From contig NC_067285.1 in the NCBI RefSeq assembly GCF_020740795.1, positions 77,600,342 to 77,664,341 of the forward strand: DNA of 64,000 nt, written 5' to 3'. Both the position numbers and the translations under genes were made by a program. Origin of the DNA: Apus apus (Eukaryota > Chordata > Aves > Apodiformes > Apodidae). Shown here in pieces: positions 1 to 12,753 of this stretch. Every line of letters starts with the position of its first letter. Positions within the stretch are counted from its first letter, which is position 1. Under the pieces are notes generated by a model. That model was given only the letters and a program-made list of their open reading frames with translations. It ran no database searches and was not told where the DNA came from.

Positions 1-3000
1 CTGTGTGCTTCCTTAGCCCATCAGGATTCTGGTCTTCACAACATACAGACTGGATCATTCAATTAACAGTGTTGAAAATACTGTTGATACTTTGCAGGTG
101 ACGAGTAAAAGTAAGAGAATTGTCAAGGTGGGTCTTATTTCCAGGTTAATTTTGTCTGAGCACTCTTCTTGTGTTTGGAACACTTTTGACTATGTGTGGA
201 AGCTGAGATGATTTATTTATCATTGGTTTAATGCCTGTCTTGACCTGGCAAATTTTCCTAATTATGCAGCCCAGTTTTGATGGCTTGTGTAATATCTATT
301 GCTAGGATGGCCAGATAGCTTCATCTACAGACATCAAAAAATTAAAATTGGTGTTGGTCTATCCTAATGGGTCTTGTTTCCCAGGCCATTGCTCCATCTA
401 GACATCTTCCCAACTAGTACCCTCCCTCCTTCATCAAGGGAGGTTTTTGTGAAGCATGATGCCTGGGACCTCTTTGAAGCTTAAAGATCAGCTCCATGAG
501 AGTTTGTGTCTCTCTACTGCTGCAAATCTGCTGGTCAGGGCTCAAAACTTTTTGGTCATCTTCAGTCATCCATTTTTGGTCATTGCCTATCTCGCAGTCA
601 CTGTAGCAGCTCAGTTTAACAGAGCAGTGACACTGTCTAGATGGAAATACATCTGTGTTACGCATTTGCTGAACGGCTCTGAAGGAACTAATTTATAAAA
701 GTCAGCATGTTGGTGAATGGTAGCTAGTTCATGAAAAACAACAAAAAGAAATTGAATCTACAAGTCACTACAAATTATTTACTGTGCCCAGATTCATTTG
801 CAACAATGGGCTTGGGTGCAAAAAAATCTTGAACTTTGGCCAGAAATCCCTTCTTTTGTTGTTAGCAGTTACATCTGCTGCTGCTTTCTTCTAGTGCTAC
901 GCAGATCTCTTTAATCCCTAGAATATGTTCCCAATTTGATTGTATTTACATATATGTCTATAACCTCACTGAAAATACCAGCCCTACTCTTCATCACATT
1001 TCCATGCTGTTAAAGTTTGGTTTGGATAATGTCACTCTTCTTATGCCTGGAGAATTTGACTTCCTGTGAGCTTTTGGAATTTGACTTCTTCCTTTATATA
1101 TCAAGACTTTCGTTCTTTCTCTTTTCCTTTCCTTTTTTCTTTTTTTTTTTTTCTTCCCTCTTTGTAGTTCTCTTTTCAGTCTATCAAGGGAACCAAGGAT
1201 GTGTACTGCATACCCTCTGGCCTGCCACATTTAATTTAGATGAAGCCTCAGTATGAAAAATATACATGAGAATTTACATTGTGTTTGAAGTGGGTGCAAG
1301 CCATGCTCCATGGCTGAGGGTCCTGCAGGAACCATGGGGGAGATGCAGAAAGTGGCAATGAGTCATGTCTGAAGCAAATCCAATAGAACAAAGCAAAATA
1401 AAACCAAAATAAATTGAAAATTGTTATACCTGAGTTAATCAATTTTAGTGCTTTACTCCTGTAATCAGAGCTAATGTCACTTCATGCAGACTCCTGGCTA
1501 ATGCAATCCCTAGAATAAGAGGCTGCTGGTTGCGAGCTCGAGCTTGAGAAATGTGATGATTCAGTGTCCCCCAAGGATAGCCTGTGCCTCATTAAGAGAT
1601 AAAATCCAGAAGCCTAGCACTCATGTTAAAGGCTAAGCTGTGCACTGATATCTGACACAGTCAGAGCAATGAAATCTCTCCCATGGGCCTCAGAGCCAGC
1701 AGCCCCTGCATGTGCCAGCAGCCCCTGAAAGGCAGAGTTGCCCAAGCCATGCCACCACCAGCCTCCTCCAGGTTCCTGCATGGAAAGGGAGACAACAGCA
1801 GCCACATGCTCCTGTGAGCCTAGGGCATGCAGCAATGGCACAGCGGGCTCCTCCAAATCCAGCCACAATATGAGATGTTTGGGTTGAGGAGAGGCTGGTT
1901 CCCATGGCCCTTTGGTTGCCACCCCAGGGGGTTGCTCTTATTTTCTTGGGTAAGGAAGGACAAAAAAGGTGCTGTTGTGTCCCACAACAAACCTTTATGT
2001 TGTAGCAGAGCTTTTTCCACTTAATGACCTGAACACCCTTGAGAGTTGGTTTTCTAAGGGTCCAAAGTCTCCACAGACGGCCAGGCTTGACACATTTTTA
2101 GAAGTCAGACATGTGTCATGACAATCATGATAGCAGCGTGTTTCTTAATATCTATTTTTTCATGTTGGTGTGCAAAATATTTTTGTCCTTATATTCTTAA
2201 AATTGTACAGTTCAAAGAACTCTGTTACCAGAGAAGACACTCCACTCATGACTCTTGGGAAATATTGACTAATCCCGGTTGGTAGTAAAAAAACTAACCC
2301 AAGGTTCATGGAGCAGATATATGTAACTTTATTTAACTGATGGGATTTTTCCTATATTTTACCACTGAGCTTGAAGGAAACCTAGATGAATTTTAAAAGT
2401 TATTATAAAAATTTTTCACATTAAAAATCAGCATATTATACTGCATCTCATGCCCTTGAAGATTAAGTAGAAACTTAGTAGAGTTTTTCCAACACAAAAG
2501 AAGCCATCCTGCATCTCTGGATGAATATATCAGTTGCATTAGTTTACCAAGAACATCTACTTGATTTAGTTGAAATAACACTTATACAGTAATAAATGTT
2601 TAGTTTAAGAGAAGGCTAAAGAGCGAAGTTTATTACTTACAGTGAAATTATTTAAATTGAAAGCCACATATATTTATATATATTATGCAGCATTAGAAAT
2701 AAATCCAAATAATTTTGTTATTAATTTCCTGCATTGTTTACAAGTATTGGAGCTATGTTTATGCCAGAACAATCACTCACCAGGAGTGATACAAATCAAA
2801 GTGCAAAGTGGTTTGTTTTTCTCAGTAACTTATTAATAACAGCATCAGTTTTTAGTGTTAGATAGATGTTATGCAACAAATATTTTTCTTCAAATATAGA
2901 CACAATAAGTAGAAAATAAAGCAAAGGATGTGCACTCAAGGGAGATTTTTATTAAATGAAATAAAATAAGAACTAGTACAATTTTTGCAATCTTGGTTTT

Positions 3001-6000
3001 TTCTCTATTAATTAAAAAAATATTGAATAAGTTGCAACAGATTTTACAGTGCAATATTTAGTGCATTTTCAATAACCAAATCTTTATATGATGAAGCGCT
3101 ATTCAAGAACATAAAAACATCAAGGGTTTCATTAAGTTTTCTCACACACTTATGAATTAAAAAAATAAAGTTGTTTTAACAAATCAAAGTTTGTAGAGTT
3201 TATGAAGTTGCTTTTTAAAGCTGGAAGGAAACGTGCATTACATTTTTATGGCAAGTTGTTATATGTTGAAGTTATTTCTCCTTTTTCACATTTGGTATGA
3301 AAATTATGCCATGCCTTTCTTACTTTCAGACCATCTCATCTCAGTTTTGGCATGACTGTAGAAAGCAGCTGGCTTTTTCTAAACCAGAGATGGAGGAAAC
3401 TGTTCATGTCCTTTCCTTAGCTCCCAGTCCTGACTCCTCAGTCCTTATGTCTGCAGAATCCTCCTCAAAAGGAGTTTTAAAATACAACAATGCAAGGTCT
3501 GGAAAAAAAAAACAGTAAGGGGTGTGTAGCTTTTCCAAGAGTGCATATTGTATCCCTAGAGCCAGCTCTTACTTGTTTTAATAAAGGCAGACACGGCCAG
3601 GATTGAGTCCTTCAAGCGAGCCTTCTCCTAACACCAGACAAGTAGGTCATATTTGTGTTTTACTGTGCAATACGTGGAATCACTCCTTTCTTCATCATCC
3701 ATCAAATATTTCTGTGTTTGGAGTTTGTCTTGCAACAGCCAAGATACAGTTTCAGGATCAAGTCCTCACACCACCAATGTACATGCAAGCAGCCCCTCTG
3801 CTACCAAGAGATTGGCCGAGCACTCCAGACTCACATGTGCAAGTGAAGAATGGGAGAGGTGATGAACCCACCCTCTTGGGAGGGCTTGTGAGCATGGTGT
3901 TTGGCTTCCAGTGAGAAATTAGGATTTTAATCCTGTCTGGGGGGATGTACACATCAGAGCAACCTTCACACCCAGACACACAGGGGTTCCAGATCCCCAC
4001 TGGTGGCTGTGTGTACCTCCTGGGAGCAATCTCTGTGGTACTCTTCTGCAAAGGGAACAGACTTCTAGTTTTTCAGCCTTGTTGCCCTCCATACCCTACT
4101 CTGCTGTGGGAGGTTTAACACTTACTTAATGAGGACTATGTGTGTGCATACATATGGATGTGTGTATATCTGTCTACACATACACACAATATAAATTAAC
4201 TAAACATGTTACTAGGATACATCAGGAAAACCACATCCAAACAAAGAGTCCAATATTGAAAAAGCTATTAAAAGATCCCAGCATTTGAGCTGGTTGTGTA
4301 CAGGAATAAGTATGATTGCAGAATAAAATTTTCACATTCTGTTCTTTTCCTGCTGGCATTTATACGAGGTGCAGTCCTTCAGAGGGTAAAGGTAAGATTG
4401 CAAATGATAAATCAAAGCTGATCTTCACAAATAATGTGATGCTCATAATGAAATTTCCCACCTCAGAAATATTGGGGATGAGCTTCATAGTTAAAATGAA
4501 GTCTACCAGCCTCTGCTTAATGTTACAGAAGGTCCAAGAAGCCTCAATGGGCTCCTGAGGTCTGCCTTTAGAGATTTCAAGAAAGACCTTTTTATTTCAG
4601 GTGCTCAGAGGATCAGAGTACCCTCACATGAGCTAAATACTGAAAGATTAAGATAGGCATAAACTTTATAATCTCTTTTTCATCACAACCTTATTTTAAG
4701 CTGTCTAGTTAGCCTAAATAGTTTTCCTCCTTCATCTTAATTGCAAAATGCACAGTGAGAGGACACACACACTGCAGGGCTTAACACTGGACTGCACCAG
4801 TCCAAGGTAGCCCTTGGGATCACAGGACAGAGTAGCGCCTGGAGATGCTCTTGCAACCCTAAGGTGATGATGGCCCATTTTGTAGGACTCTGCCACAGCA
4901 CTTAGGCAGCTCACAATGGACCAGGATGTGACAAATCAGCCAGCTGGCAAATATTCTTTGCTGAATCAAGGCACTGAACCAGGTACGCTTTCCCTGTCAC
5001 ACCTAACCTATCATGGTCTAGTAATGCTCTGTGTAGCTATGGTTGGTTTTTTAAACACCATGCTGCCTTCCGTACTTCCTCCGAGCTCTGCACCCTGCAC
5101 ATAATGCTGTAAAGACAGAGGCCCAGCCTATGTACCAGAGCCCTGCAAGTCAGATTTGGATACTGAGAACAGAAATGTGGGCATTTAAAATAATTTTTTA
5201 AAAGTGTCTCAAAAGTTGTCTCTTAGATGTATGTGATACAGGCCTGTGGCTCCCCTGAGAACTGCTCCTGGTCCATCTCACATGCTTCAGAAGACATGAT
5301 GATGCAGGAGTTGGCTTCTATTCCATGCTCAAGCCAGTAAGGTGCAACTTCTTCAGCAAAGCCAAATGTCCTGGACTCAGATACTTTCTGAGGTGTCAGG
5401 ACTTGCAATAACATGCTAATTTAAATGGCACTAGTCATGTGACTAAAAGAGTGAGACTTTTTATAGTCATGATTTTCCAAACTGAAGTTCCTCTTGGAAC
5501 TGACTTTGAAGTGAGTAACAAACCTCCCATTGGTTCATTTAATGCAAATAGAATCAGCCCTCACTGGAGATCTTAGTGGTGCAGAGAACATTTTTCCTGT
5601 TAAAAGATGTTGCTATTAGTAGACACATAAAAGACTTCTTAAAGCTATTATGTTAAATATTTTAATGTCCTGCCAAACCTCATCAATTCTCATTGTTTAG
5701 CAAAAATGGCACAGACAGTCTGAGTTGCTAACTATGGCATTTTCTGCATATTAATATCAATAATATGCTTTACAAGGAATAAAGGCTTATCTAATGAGAA
5801 AAATATTTTAAAAGTCAAGACAATTCCAAATGTTATGAACAATTACAAATTATGTGGTTCATTTTATGGGGGTGGGGCAAAAGGAGATTAAAGCCTTGGG
5901 CATATGAAGCATACTTCCGCACTTCCTTTCTTTACCAGAAATTACACCTCCCCAAAACCTCCCCTATTGATCAGTTATGTGAATTTCAGGAAACATCTGT

Positions 6001-8480
6001 TTGACTGGCAGTGCAAGGAGCTACATTTTCCATTTCAGCACCATCCCATGGCTCTTAAAATGTTTATTGCCATGCTGACATGTACAGAAGGAAGACTTGG
6101 TTCAGATCTCTCAAAAGTTGTGCTTTTTGGACAATATGCTCTACTGTTTATTCAAGCAGCTTTAGCAACTAATAGATGCATGGATTTGGGCCTTTGAGTT
6201 CTTACACAGTAAGAAACACAGGTGGATGTGCAAAGGCTCCCTCACCTGTAATGAGTTTGGCCTGGCTCCACAATGGCTGTGTGTGAGGTCAGGCTGAACT
6301 TCAAGGTCTCAATTTTTCAGATTCTAAGGGCAAAGTGAGCTCTGAATGAGGGGTGAGGAGCTCCAGAGAGAGGACAGCAGAATCAGTGGATGGGGGAGAA
6401 TGTGGCTGCACGCATCCTGAAGGATGTGTTCTCGAGAAGGACAGGGGTCTGGTGTGCACTCCCAGTGACTCCAGCTGCAGTTACCTCATGCCAGCAATGC
6501 TCCACATAAGCAGCATCCTGTGCTGGTGCCTTTAAGGATATGTGTTTCTTGATTTCCAACCAGATGGGCACAAGTACTCAGTGTCTTTATCCAGTATCTG
6601 AAAGTACATCACCACTTCATACAACCTCAACAGGGCAGTCCGGTTTGGACATTTCCAAAGTCCCTTCACTGATTGCTTCAGGATAGACATACATACCAGA
6701 GACTTTAAAGTCTTCCTGTCATTTTTCTTACTGGAAAAAAGTCTCCCACCACTTCCCTGTAAGCAGCTCAGCACTACCTAGGGCTGTCAGGGACCTGGCT
6801 GCCCAGATCAATGACTTCTAGCTCTTTCTTGCACTGTGGGCATAGAGAGTAAATATTTTCTATCAGAAACTGAAAAATCCATCACCTTTTATAGAAAGCA
6901 ATGGCCTGGTGGTTATAGGATCTCCCCAGAGGCGCTGGGGACCTCATTTCATTTCCTTGGGGAGGTTAAACTTCTACTTCCCAGCCTCTGTAATAGTACA
7001 CTGATGTCTGGATAGAAACTGTTCCTGTGTTGGCACAGGCAAGGGAGAAGGGAAGAGGGACTGAATCTTTAATTGTGCCATACAGATTAATGCAGCTTCA
7101 AAGGAAAGATGACTGTTTCTTCTCATCATCCTTTGGGTGCCTCCTTTTCTGTAAGCTACATACTACAGCGATGGGAGCTGCAGCTGTGAGTTCCCTAATG
7201 CAGCTGAAGGGGATGGACCTTGCTAGCTAACAAGGCACTCCACAAAATGGGACTGACAGATCTGTCTCACTACTGACATTTCCCCAACATGCCCCAGTGC
7301 CACTGTGATCTCTGCAGACCCTGTTTGTGTGAGTGTGTGTTCCATGTGTACTGCCAGAGCCAGCTCTGCCAGGAAGAAGAAATGCTTTGTCTGTGAATCC
7401 GGATGGGATTAGGTGCGAGATACACACTTTAGCCCTGTCAAGACCGAAAGGCTTTGGTGCATGTGCAGAGCAGAACTTCAGGCATCTCAGAGACTTCCCT
7501 GGTGCCGGGGGGAGTTACTTGGTAAAGGCATGATAATATGGAAAAGATAGCCTGCATTTAAACACCAGATTTCCACCTAATCCTCAGTGTTGGTATGTTT
7601 GTGAGCTGGACTCATGTCCCAGTTAAGCAATAGGAGCTTCCGAGGTGCAGACAGTATGAATTATTGCAGGGACTCTTTCTACATGTTGTGTCTTGGAATC
7701 TCTGCAAAAACATTGTTTTTCCTCTAGATCTGCTAAGGCAACGAGAAACGAGTACATTATAAATATGTAGCATTCATTGTAGTGTACTGCAGTGTATTGA
7801 TTGATGCACACAAACCTATTGCTCTTTTTTTATAACCTCTTAAAATAACGTGATGTGGATGAATGAAAAGTTTTTTTAAAAAACCTATAGAAACAAATCA
7901 TCATTGAAATGTTCTGCAAGTTTCCGAGTCCCTCCTAAATCAGAACTTCATTTAATTTGTTACCTAAAACATTTATAAGGCTGTTTTCTTGAATATTCAT
8001 GCAGACCCAAAAGGTCTTGATTTAATTTCCCTTCTTCTCTCCACTGCCCACCAGTACAGAGCCTTAAAATCCTGCTTCATTTCCCATTACAACCCATTTT
8101 ACAACCTGCTGTGCTTCCAGACCATGGAAGATCATGATGGGGGGCACATGCAGTTGCTAAGCAGGGGTAAGGGGATATCCACCAAGTCCTTGGACCTGAA
8201 GTGGAGACAGTTCATGTGTTTGAATGCACAAAGATTTGACCAGTGGGGTAGATGCAAAGCAGGTGAGATATTGATTGCGAGGGCTGAGTTTGCAAATGGA
8301 TTTTGGATTGATGCCCAGTTTGTACAGCAAAGTGGCAGAAGACGAGTTAAATCTACAGAGGTCCAAGAAGATAATTAAAAACACCCCTGGTGACAATGGC
8401 TATTAACTTGCCACAAGTCACTTCATCCCACAGAGGAAAAAAGGAAACGAGCAGCTCCCCCAGCTCACTTCAAGAAGACA
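1..8480. other. AT-rich intergenic DNA, no gene recognised
   Basis: All open frames here are short, start at random and match nothing recognised. No tRNA, rRNA or clear transposon was seen. In mammals the next gene on this side of HAND2 is SCRG1. No SCRG1 exon was recognised, so it probably lies beyond the left edge. Confidence 0.7.
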
Positions 8481-8867
8481 TATTATGCACAGCCCATCTC
8501 TAGAGGTCTATAGGTCCCTGCTGCTCCTCCACAGCACTGTGAGGGTGTCAGGGGGCTAGGTCTGGTAGGACAGAGAAATGCCAGGAAACACATTTTGACA
8601 GAAGAGGCTTTGCGAGCCGCCCATGTGCGCTCCACATTGCCTATTGCATGCCCTTTGATGTCAGGTTTGGTTCTTGGGAAGGCGTGAGGCCAGATCCTCA
8701 TCCCAGGACAGACAACAGTGCCAGCCCCACACACCAAGCCGAGCAGTCTGGCAACACTCAGGGCGTGGGGCTGACACTGTCCATCCCGGGACGAGGATCT
8801 GGCCCTGTCTCCATCCTCAGCGCTGCTGCTGTAGCCCCAAGAGCATGCAGCGTGTTTTGTTGTGGTG

Positions 8868-9048
8868 GTGGCTTTTTTGTTTGTTTGTTTTGGGGGTTGT
8901 GTTTGTTTGTTTGTTTACTTTGTCTTTTTCTTTTCCTTTCTCTTTTTTTACGTTTGTCTTTTTAAATTTTCCTTTTGTCTTCTTCCTTTTCTCCCTTTTG
9001 TTTTCTCTTTTTCTCTTTTTCTCTTCCCTCCCTTCCCCATCCCCGCTA
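8868..9048. repeat. (TTTG)n and polypyrimidine tract
   Basis: TTTG repeats at about 8876-8917 run into about 120 bp of nearly pure pyrimidines on the plus strand, up to 9048. Open frames over it are low-complexity Phe/Leu or Lys/Glu artefacts. Confidence 0.9.
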
Positions 9049-9374
9049 TTAACTATGAAGGAGCTTTCGGTGTTCCTAGCTGCAAAAGTGGTGGTTTCCC
9101 CTCTGACGGAAGTCCGATCTGAACCTCCTGCTCTACGGGGCCTGTCCGGGCTGCAGGTAGCCGGACTGGCCGCGTACCTGCTCTGAAATGCGGTCCCCAC
9201 CTTCCCCGCGGGAAAGAAGAGCTCCTTAAACTTCCCCGGCTCACGGCTGGGAGCTTGCAGCTCCCTTCTTCAGGGGCTCGGCAGCTCCTTCTGCCTTACT
9301 CTGTGCCTGTTCTCGGCGCTTCGGGCAAGATACAGAGGGGAAAATATTAACAACCAAAACTGTGGGGGTTGTAT

Positions 9375-9530
9375 TTTCTTTTTTTCCTTGTTTTTTATTT
9401 CTATTTGTTTATTTATTTATTTTACATTTTTTCTCTTCTTGTTATTGCTGGTAGCAGTGTTTGCTTGCTTTCTGTCTTGCTTGCTTGCTTTCTGTCTTTA
9501 TTTATAGCTTTCTTTCTTTCTTGTGTCTTT
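9375..9530. repeat. T-rich and (CTTG/CTTT)n low-complexity tract
   Basis: TTTA repeats near 9405-9422 are followed by alternating CTTG, CTTT and CTGT units at 9460-9523. Simple-sequence DNA with no gene. Confidence 0.85.
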
Positions 9531-9675
9531 ATTTCAGCTAAGTAACAGGATCGCGTTTGAAATTACTGTTCTGGAATGTTACATGGTGACTTTAAAGGAT
9601 ATTATTAAAAGGAGAGGGGAATGGTTACATTTATTAATGTCCTTTATACCCAGTAGCTACATTTACGTAAGTAAA

Positions 9676-9755
9676 AGAAACAAAAAAAACCAACCCAAAC
9701 CAAACCTAAACACACACACACAAACCACAACCAACCGACCAAAACACACAAACCA
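9676..9755. repeat. CA/AAACC low-complexity tract
   Basis: AACC, AAACC and CACACA units, almost free of G and T, run over about 80 bp. Confidence 0.8.
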
Positions 9756-9982
9756 AGAGGTCGGAGAAATGCCTGCTCTTTCAAACGGAGGTGTTTGAAA
9801 GTTCTAAAGTTCTGGCTGGTGCCACGCGAATTTTGCAAACAGCAGTTTTGAGCTGGAGTCTCACGTCTTCAGGCACGTAGGAAAGCTTTGCAAAAAAGAA
9901 ATAAGAAGGAAAACCAGTATTGCGCAGAGAATGAACTTCATCCCGTTTGCTTAATTCCAACAGCGATCTCTCTCCTTACTTT

Positions 9983-10013
9983 TTCCTTTTTTTTTTTTTT
10001 TTTTTTTTTTTTC
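9983..10013. repeat. Poly-T tract
   Basis: About 25 consecutive T with pyrimidine flanks. It could be an old retroposon tail in minus orientation, but no element is recognisable next to it. Confidence 0.85.
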
Positions 10014-11108
10014 CCTTGAGACAGGAAGGGGTTAGGGGAGGGGGCGGCAGGTTTAAAATCTGCAATTAATTCCAGGAGCCCCTTGTCTCCTCTAATAAAT
10101 AAGACTTATTTCTGCAGGGAAGGGCCGGAGACGACACCGTGCTAACAGACAAGGCACTCGTGCCTTGCTGACCGTCTTTTCCCGAGCGCTGGGACAGCAG
10201 CAGTGAGGAAATCACCTCCCTTTCCTACGGGCCGCATCCAGGTGGGGCCGGAGCCCATGGGGGCGAGGGGAGAGGGAGGATGTCACAGCTGTCAGCTCTG
10301 GGAGGGGGATCCTGGCAGACCCCGCCACGAGCTTCACATACAAAGGGGGGCTGACAGTATAACATCACATCACATCTCATGTCCCATCCTACCGTATCAA
10401 CAGACAGCAGCATTTCCATAAAATTAATATGTGCATTTGTTGATAAGATTTTACATAGCTGTAGTATATTTGCATATGTTTGTGTATATTTAATACGTAA
10501 AAATACATATTTCCAAATTCCCCAGTTTGCCTTTCTTGCAGATCTTCAAACTCATAAGGCAAATTAAGATAAACTGCCGGACTAAGTCACTGTTATTTTG
10601 TAAGATAACTAAACCAATATAGTTTATATTCGATTGTACTAATTTAACAAATAGTGATGTGTTTATACATACATCTGTGTAACACGCGCACTCACACGCA
10701 CTCACCCACGTTTTTTGCTGTACTCAGCCTGGCCTGGGTCTCCAAAACCAGGCTCGGTGCCCACCCCTCCGACTTGCAGCCGCGCTGAGCCCACCCTGAC
10801 CCCCTGTTGCACTTGGGGCGGGGGAGCTGAGTACAAGGTGGGCGTTCGGTCCCACCGCTGCTGCTCTCAGACCTACGGGTTGGGCACGATATTCGATTTT
10901 AAACCAGAACAACTCCTCGGAAACCAGAGGAACCCCTCGGGCAGAGCGATTCCTGCCCCTAGGCGATACTGGCTGCAGCGCACCAAAACAATAAACAGAA
11001 GAACACCAACTCGTCAAATTAACCCCACAACAAGACCTCCAAACTCGGCTTACACTGTTTTTGTACAAGCAACGGTTTAGGTATTTTTTTTCCTCTGAAT
11101 TTTTTTAA

Positions 11109-11254
11109 GAAGGGAAGGGAAGGGAAGGGAAGGGAAGGGAAGGGAAGGGAAGGGAAGGGAAGGGAAGGGAAGGGAAGGGAAGGGAAGGGAAGGGAAGGGA
11201 AGGGAAGGGAAGGGAAGGGAAGGGAAGGGAAGGGAAGGGAAGGGAAGGGAAGGG
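11109..11254. repeat. (AAGGG)n pentanucleotide microsatellite, ~29 copies
   Basis: 146 bp of uninterrupted AGGGA units with no base change, purines on the plus strand. It lies about 18.6 kb downstream of the HAND2 stop codon. The perfect units imply recent expansion or active length change. On the minus strand it reads as FPSLP repeats inside a longer open frame, which is a by-product of a 15-nt period without stops. Confidence 0.98.
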
Positions 11255-12718
11255 TGAGTCTGATGAGTGAAGGCATCTGCCTGGTTTGTTTAGCACTCCC
11301 ATCGCAGGTCCTTCATTTTGGGAAGAGTTTGGGGTGCTGCCGAGGACTGGGGAGGGTGAGAGGGGAGATGGCCATATCCGTACGGGCATGAGCTCTCGGG
11401 GCTGGAGCCCGGAGCACGGGGCATCTGGTTCCACAGCGGCAGCAGGGCGTGGGGAGGAGCCAGGGGCTGGAAACCGGCGGGCAGTGCGGGGCACTCCTTG
11501 CGGTGCCCGCCGCCCGGTCCCGTCAGGGAAAGTGAGGAGCGGCGAGCTGAGTAGCTGTGGGATCGGGGCCCTTGAGGGGCAGAGAGGGTTTGAACCAGGT
11601 CCTTGTCTCTGTTGCCTTGATTTCTTCCCAGCGGGTGGGTAGGAAGGGGAGAAAACCTCCTCTTCTATCCTATCTGATGCTCCGGCTGGAGAAGAGCAAC
11701 TTGAGGGCTTGCAAATCCAATGGAAAGCTATAGGTGTCGAAAAGTCACGGATACAACCGAAGTGTTCCTCCTCTCCCCGATCACACACAGAGATCCCTGT
11801 GTCACTTTGCGAGCACAGCTCGTGGGGGGTGTAACCCGGAAGGGTCCGGGCTGGGCCCCAGGAGCGGCGGGGAGAGGTTCCATCTAATCTGGACCTGCCC
11901 GGGGCAGGGGAGGAGGCTGTGGGTGCCTCGGGCAGGGACAGGACAACGGGGAAAATCTGTCCTCCCGTCACTTCTGGGAACCAGCCTCTATCGGACATCT
12001 CAGCAGCCCGTTCCTCGGGAGCCGTCCTGGCACCGCACTCGCAGTTTCCTCGCCTGCGGCACACACGGCAGCCGGCCCTCCGTGCATTTCCCGACGGCAA
12101 TGGGAAAAGCCAAAACCAAGGCAGTAGACTGTCCCGCCAAGTGTGTATTACTGACAGATTTCCCTTCCCCGCCACATGTTTTTCAAGGGTTTGAACGGAG
12201 TGCAAAAGGGAAGGTGGGGCATGCTACATCATTTATAACTCTACAGAGTGACGGAGTACCTGAGTGTGCATTCCGCACACTCAATGCCCACCGATCAAGT
12301 GTTTCGGTCTGTAAGGGAAGGAGTGTGGTGAGCTGCGGGGTGCAAGGAGAGAAGTACCGCTCTGTATCTGCGGGGCGTGGAGGGCTGGAGGGAATCACGG
12401 CAGATCTGAGCTCCAGAGATGCGGTCGCTTTACACCTGGGACAAGTCCCTTGTTTTTTGGGGCCAAACCCGCCCAACAAAACCCTTAAGGCTCTGAATTC
12501 CAACCTACAAGTCCCACTGCTTCAAAGGCAGGACACAGTTGGCCTACCCATCAGACACTGCAAGATCAGGCCTTCCGGATCAATTTTGTGCTTTCCAGAG
12601 AAGACTCTGTTGCCAGCTGGCGAGACCTTAGTCGGTCGGTTTTGCTGGAAACGGTGTTAGCAGATTCAGAAAGAAATGGTAATAAATGTCATACTATTTT
12701 CCTAGCGATTACTTAAGA

Positions 12719-12753
12719 TGGAGGGGGGGGGGAGGGGGGGAAAAAAAAAAAAA
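12719..12753 (+). repeat. G-run/A-run tract
   Basis: G10, A, G7 and then A13 on the plus strand. The G runs can form a quadruplex in principle. Confidence 0.9.

Noticed and set aside
7989-8378. 129-codon plus-strand open frame
   Set aside because: Non-ATG start and no recognised domain. Consistent with chance.
1-8480. SCRG1, the expected neighbour downstream of HAND2
   Set aside because: No exon resembling SCRG1 was recognised, so the gene probably lies outside the window.
11105-12205. 366-codon minus-strand open frame with FPSLP repeats
   Set aside because: The repeats are the (AAGGG)n array read in a stop-free 15-nt period. The rest is GC-rich sequence without domain, splice or start support.
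11734-12660. 308-codon plus-strand open frame
   Set aside because: It begins at GTG, lies in CpG-rich DNA where stop codons are rare, and has no recognised domain. An opposite-strand frame is also open.
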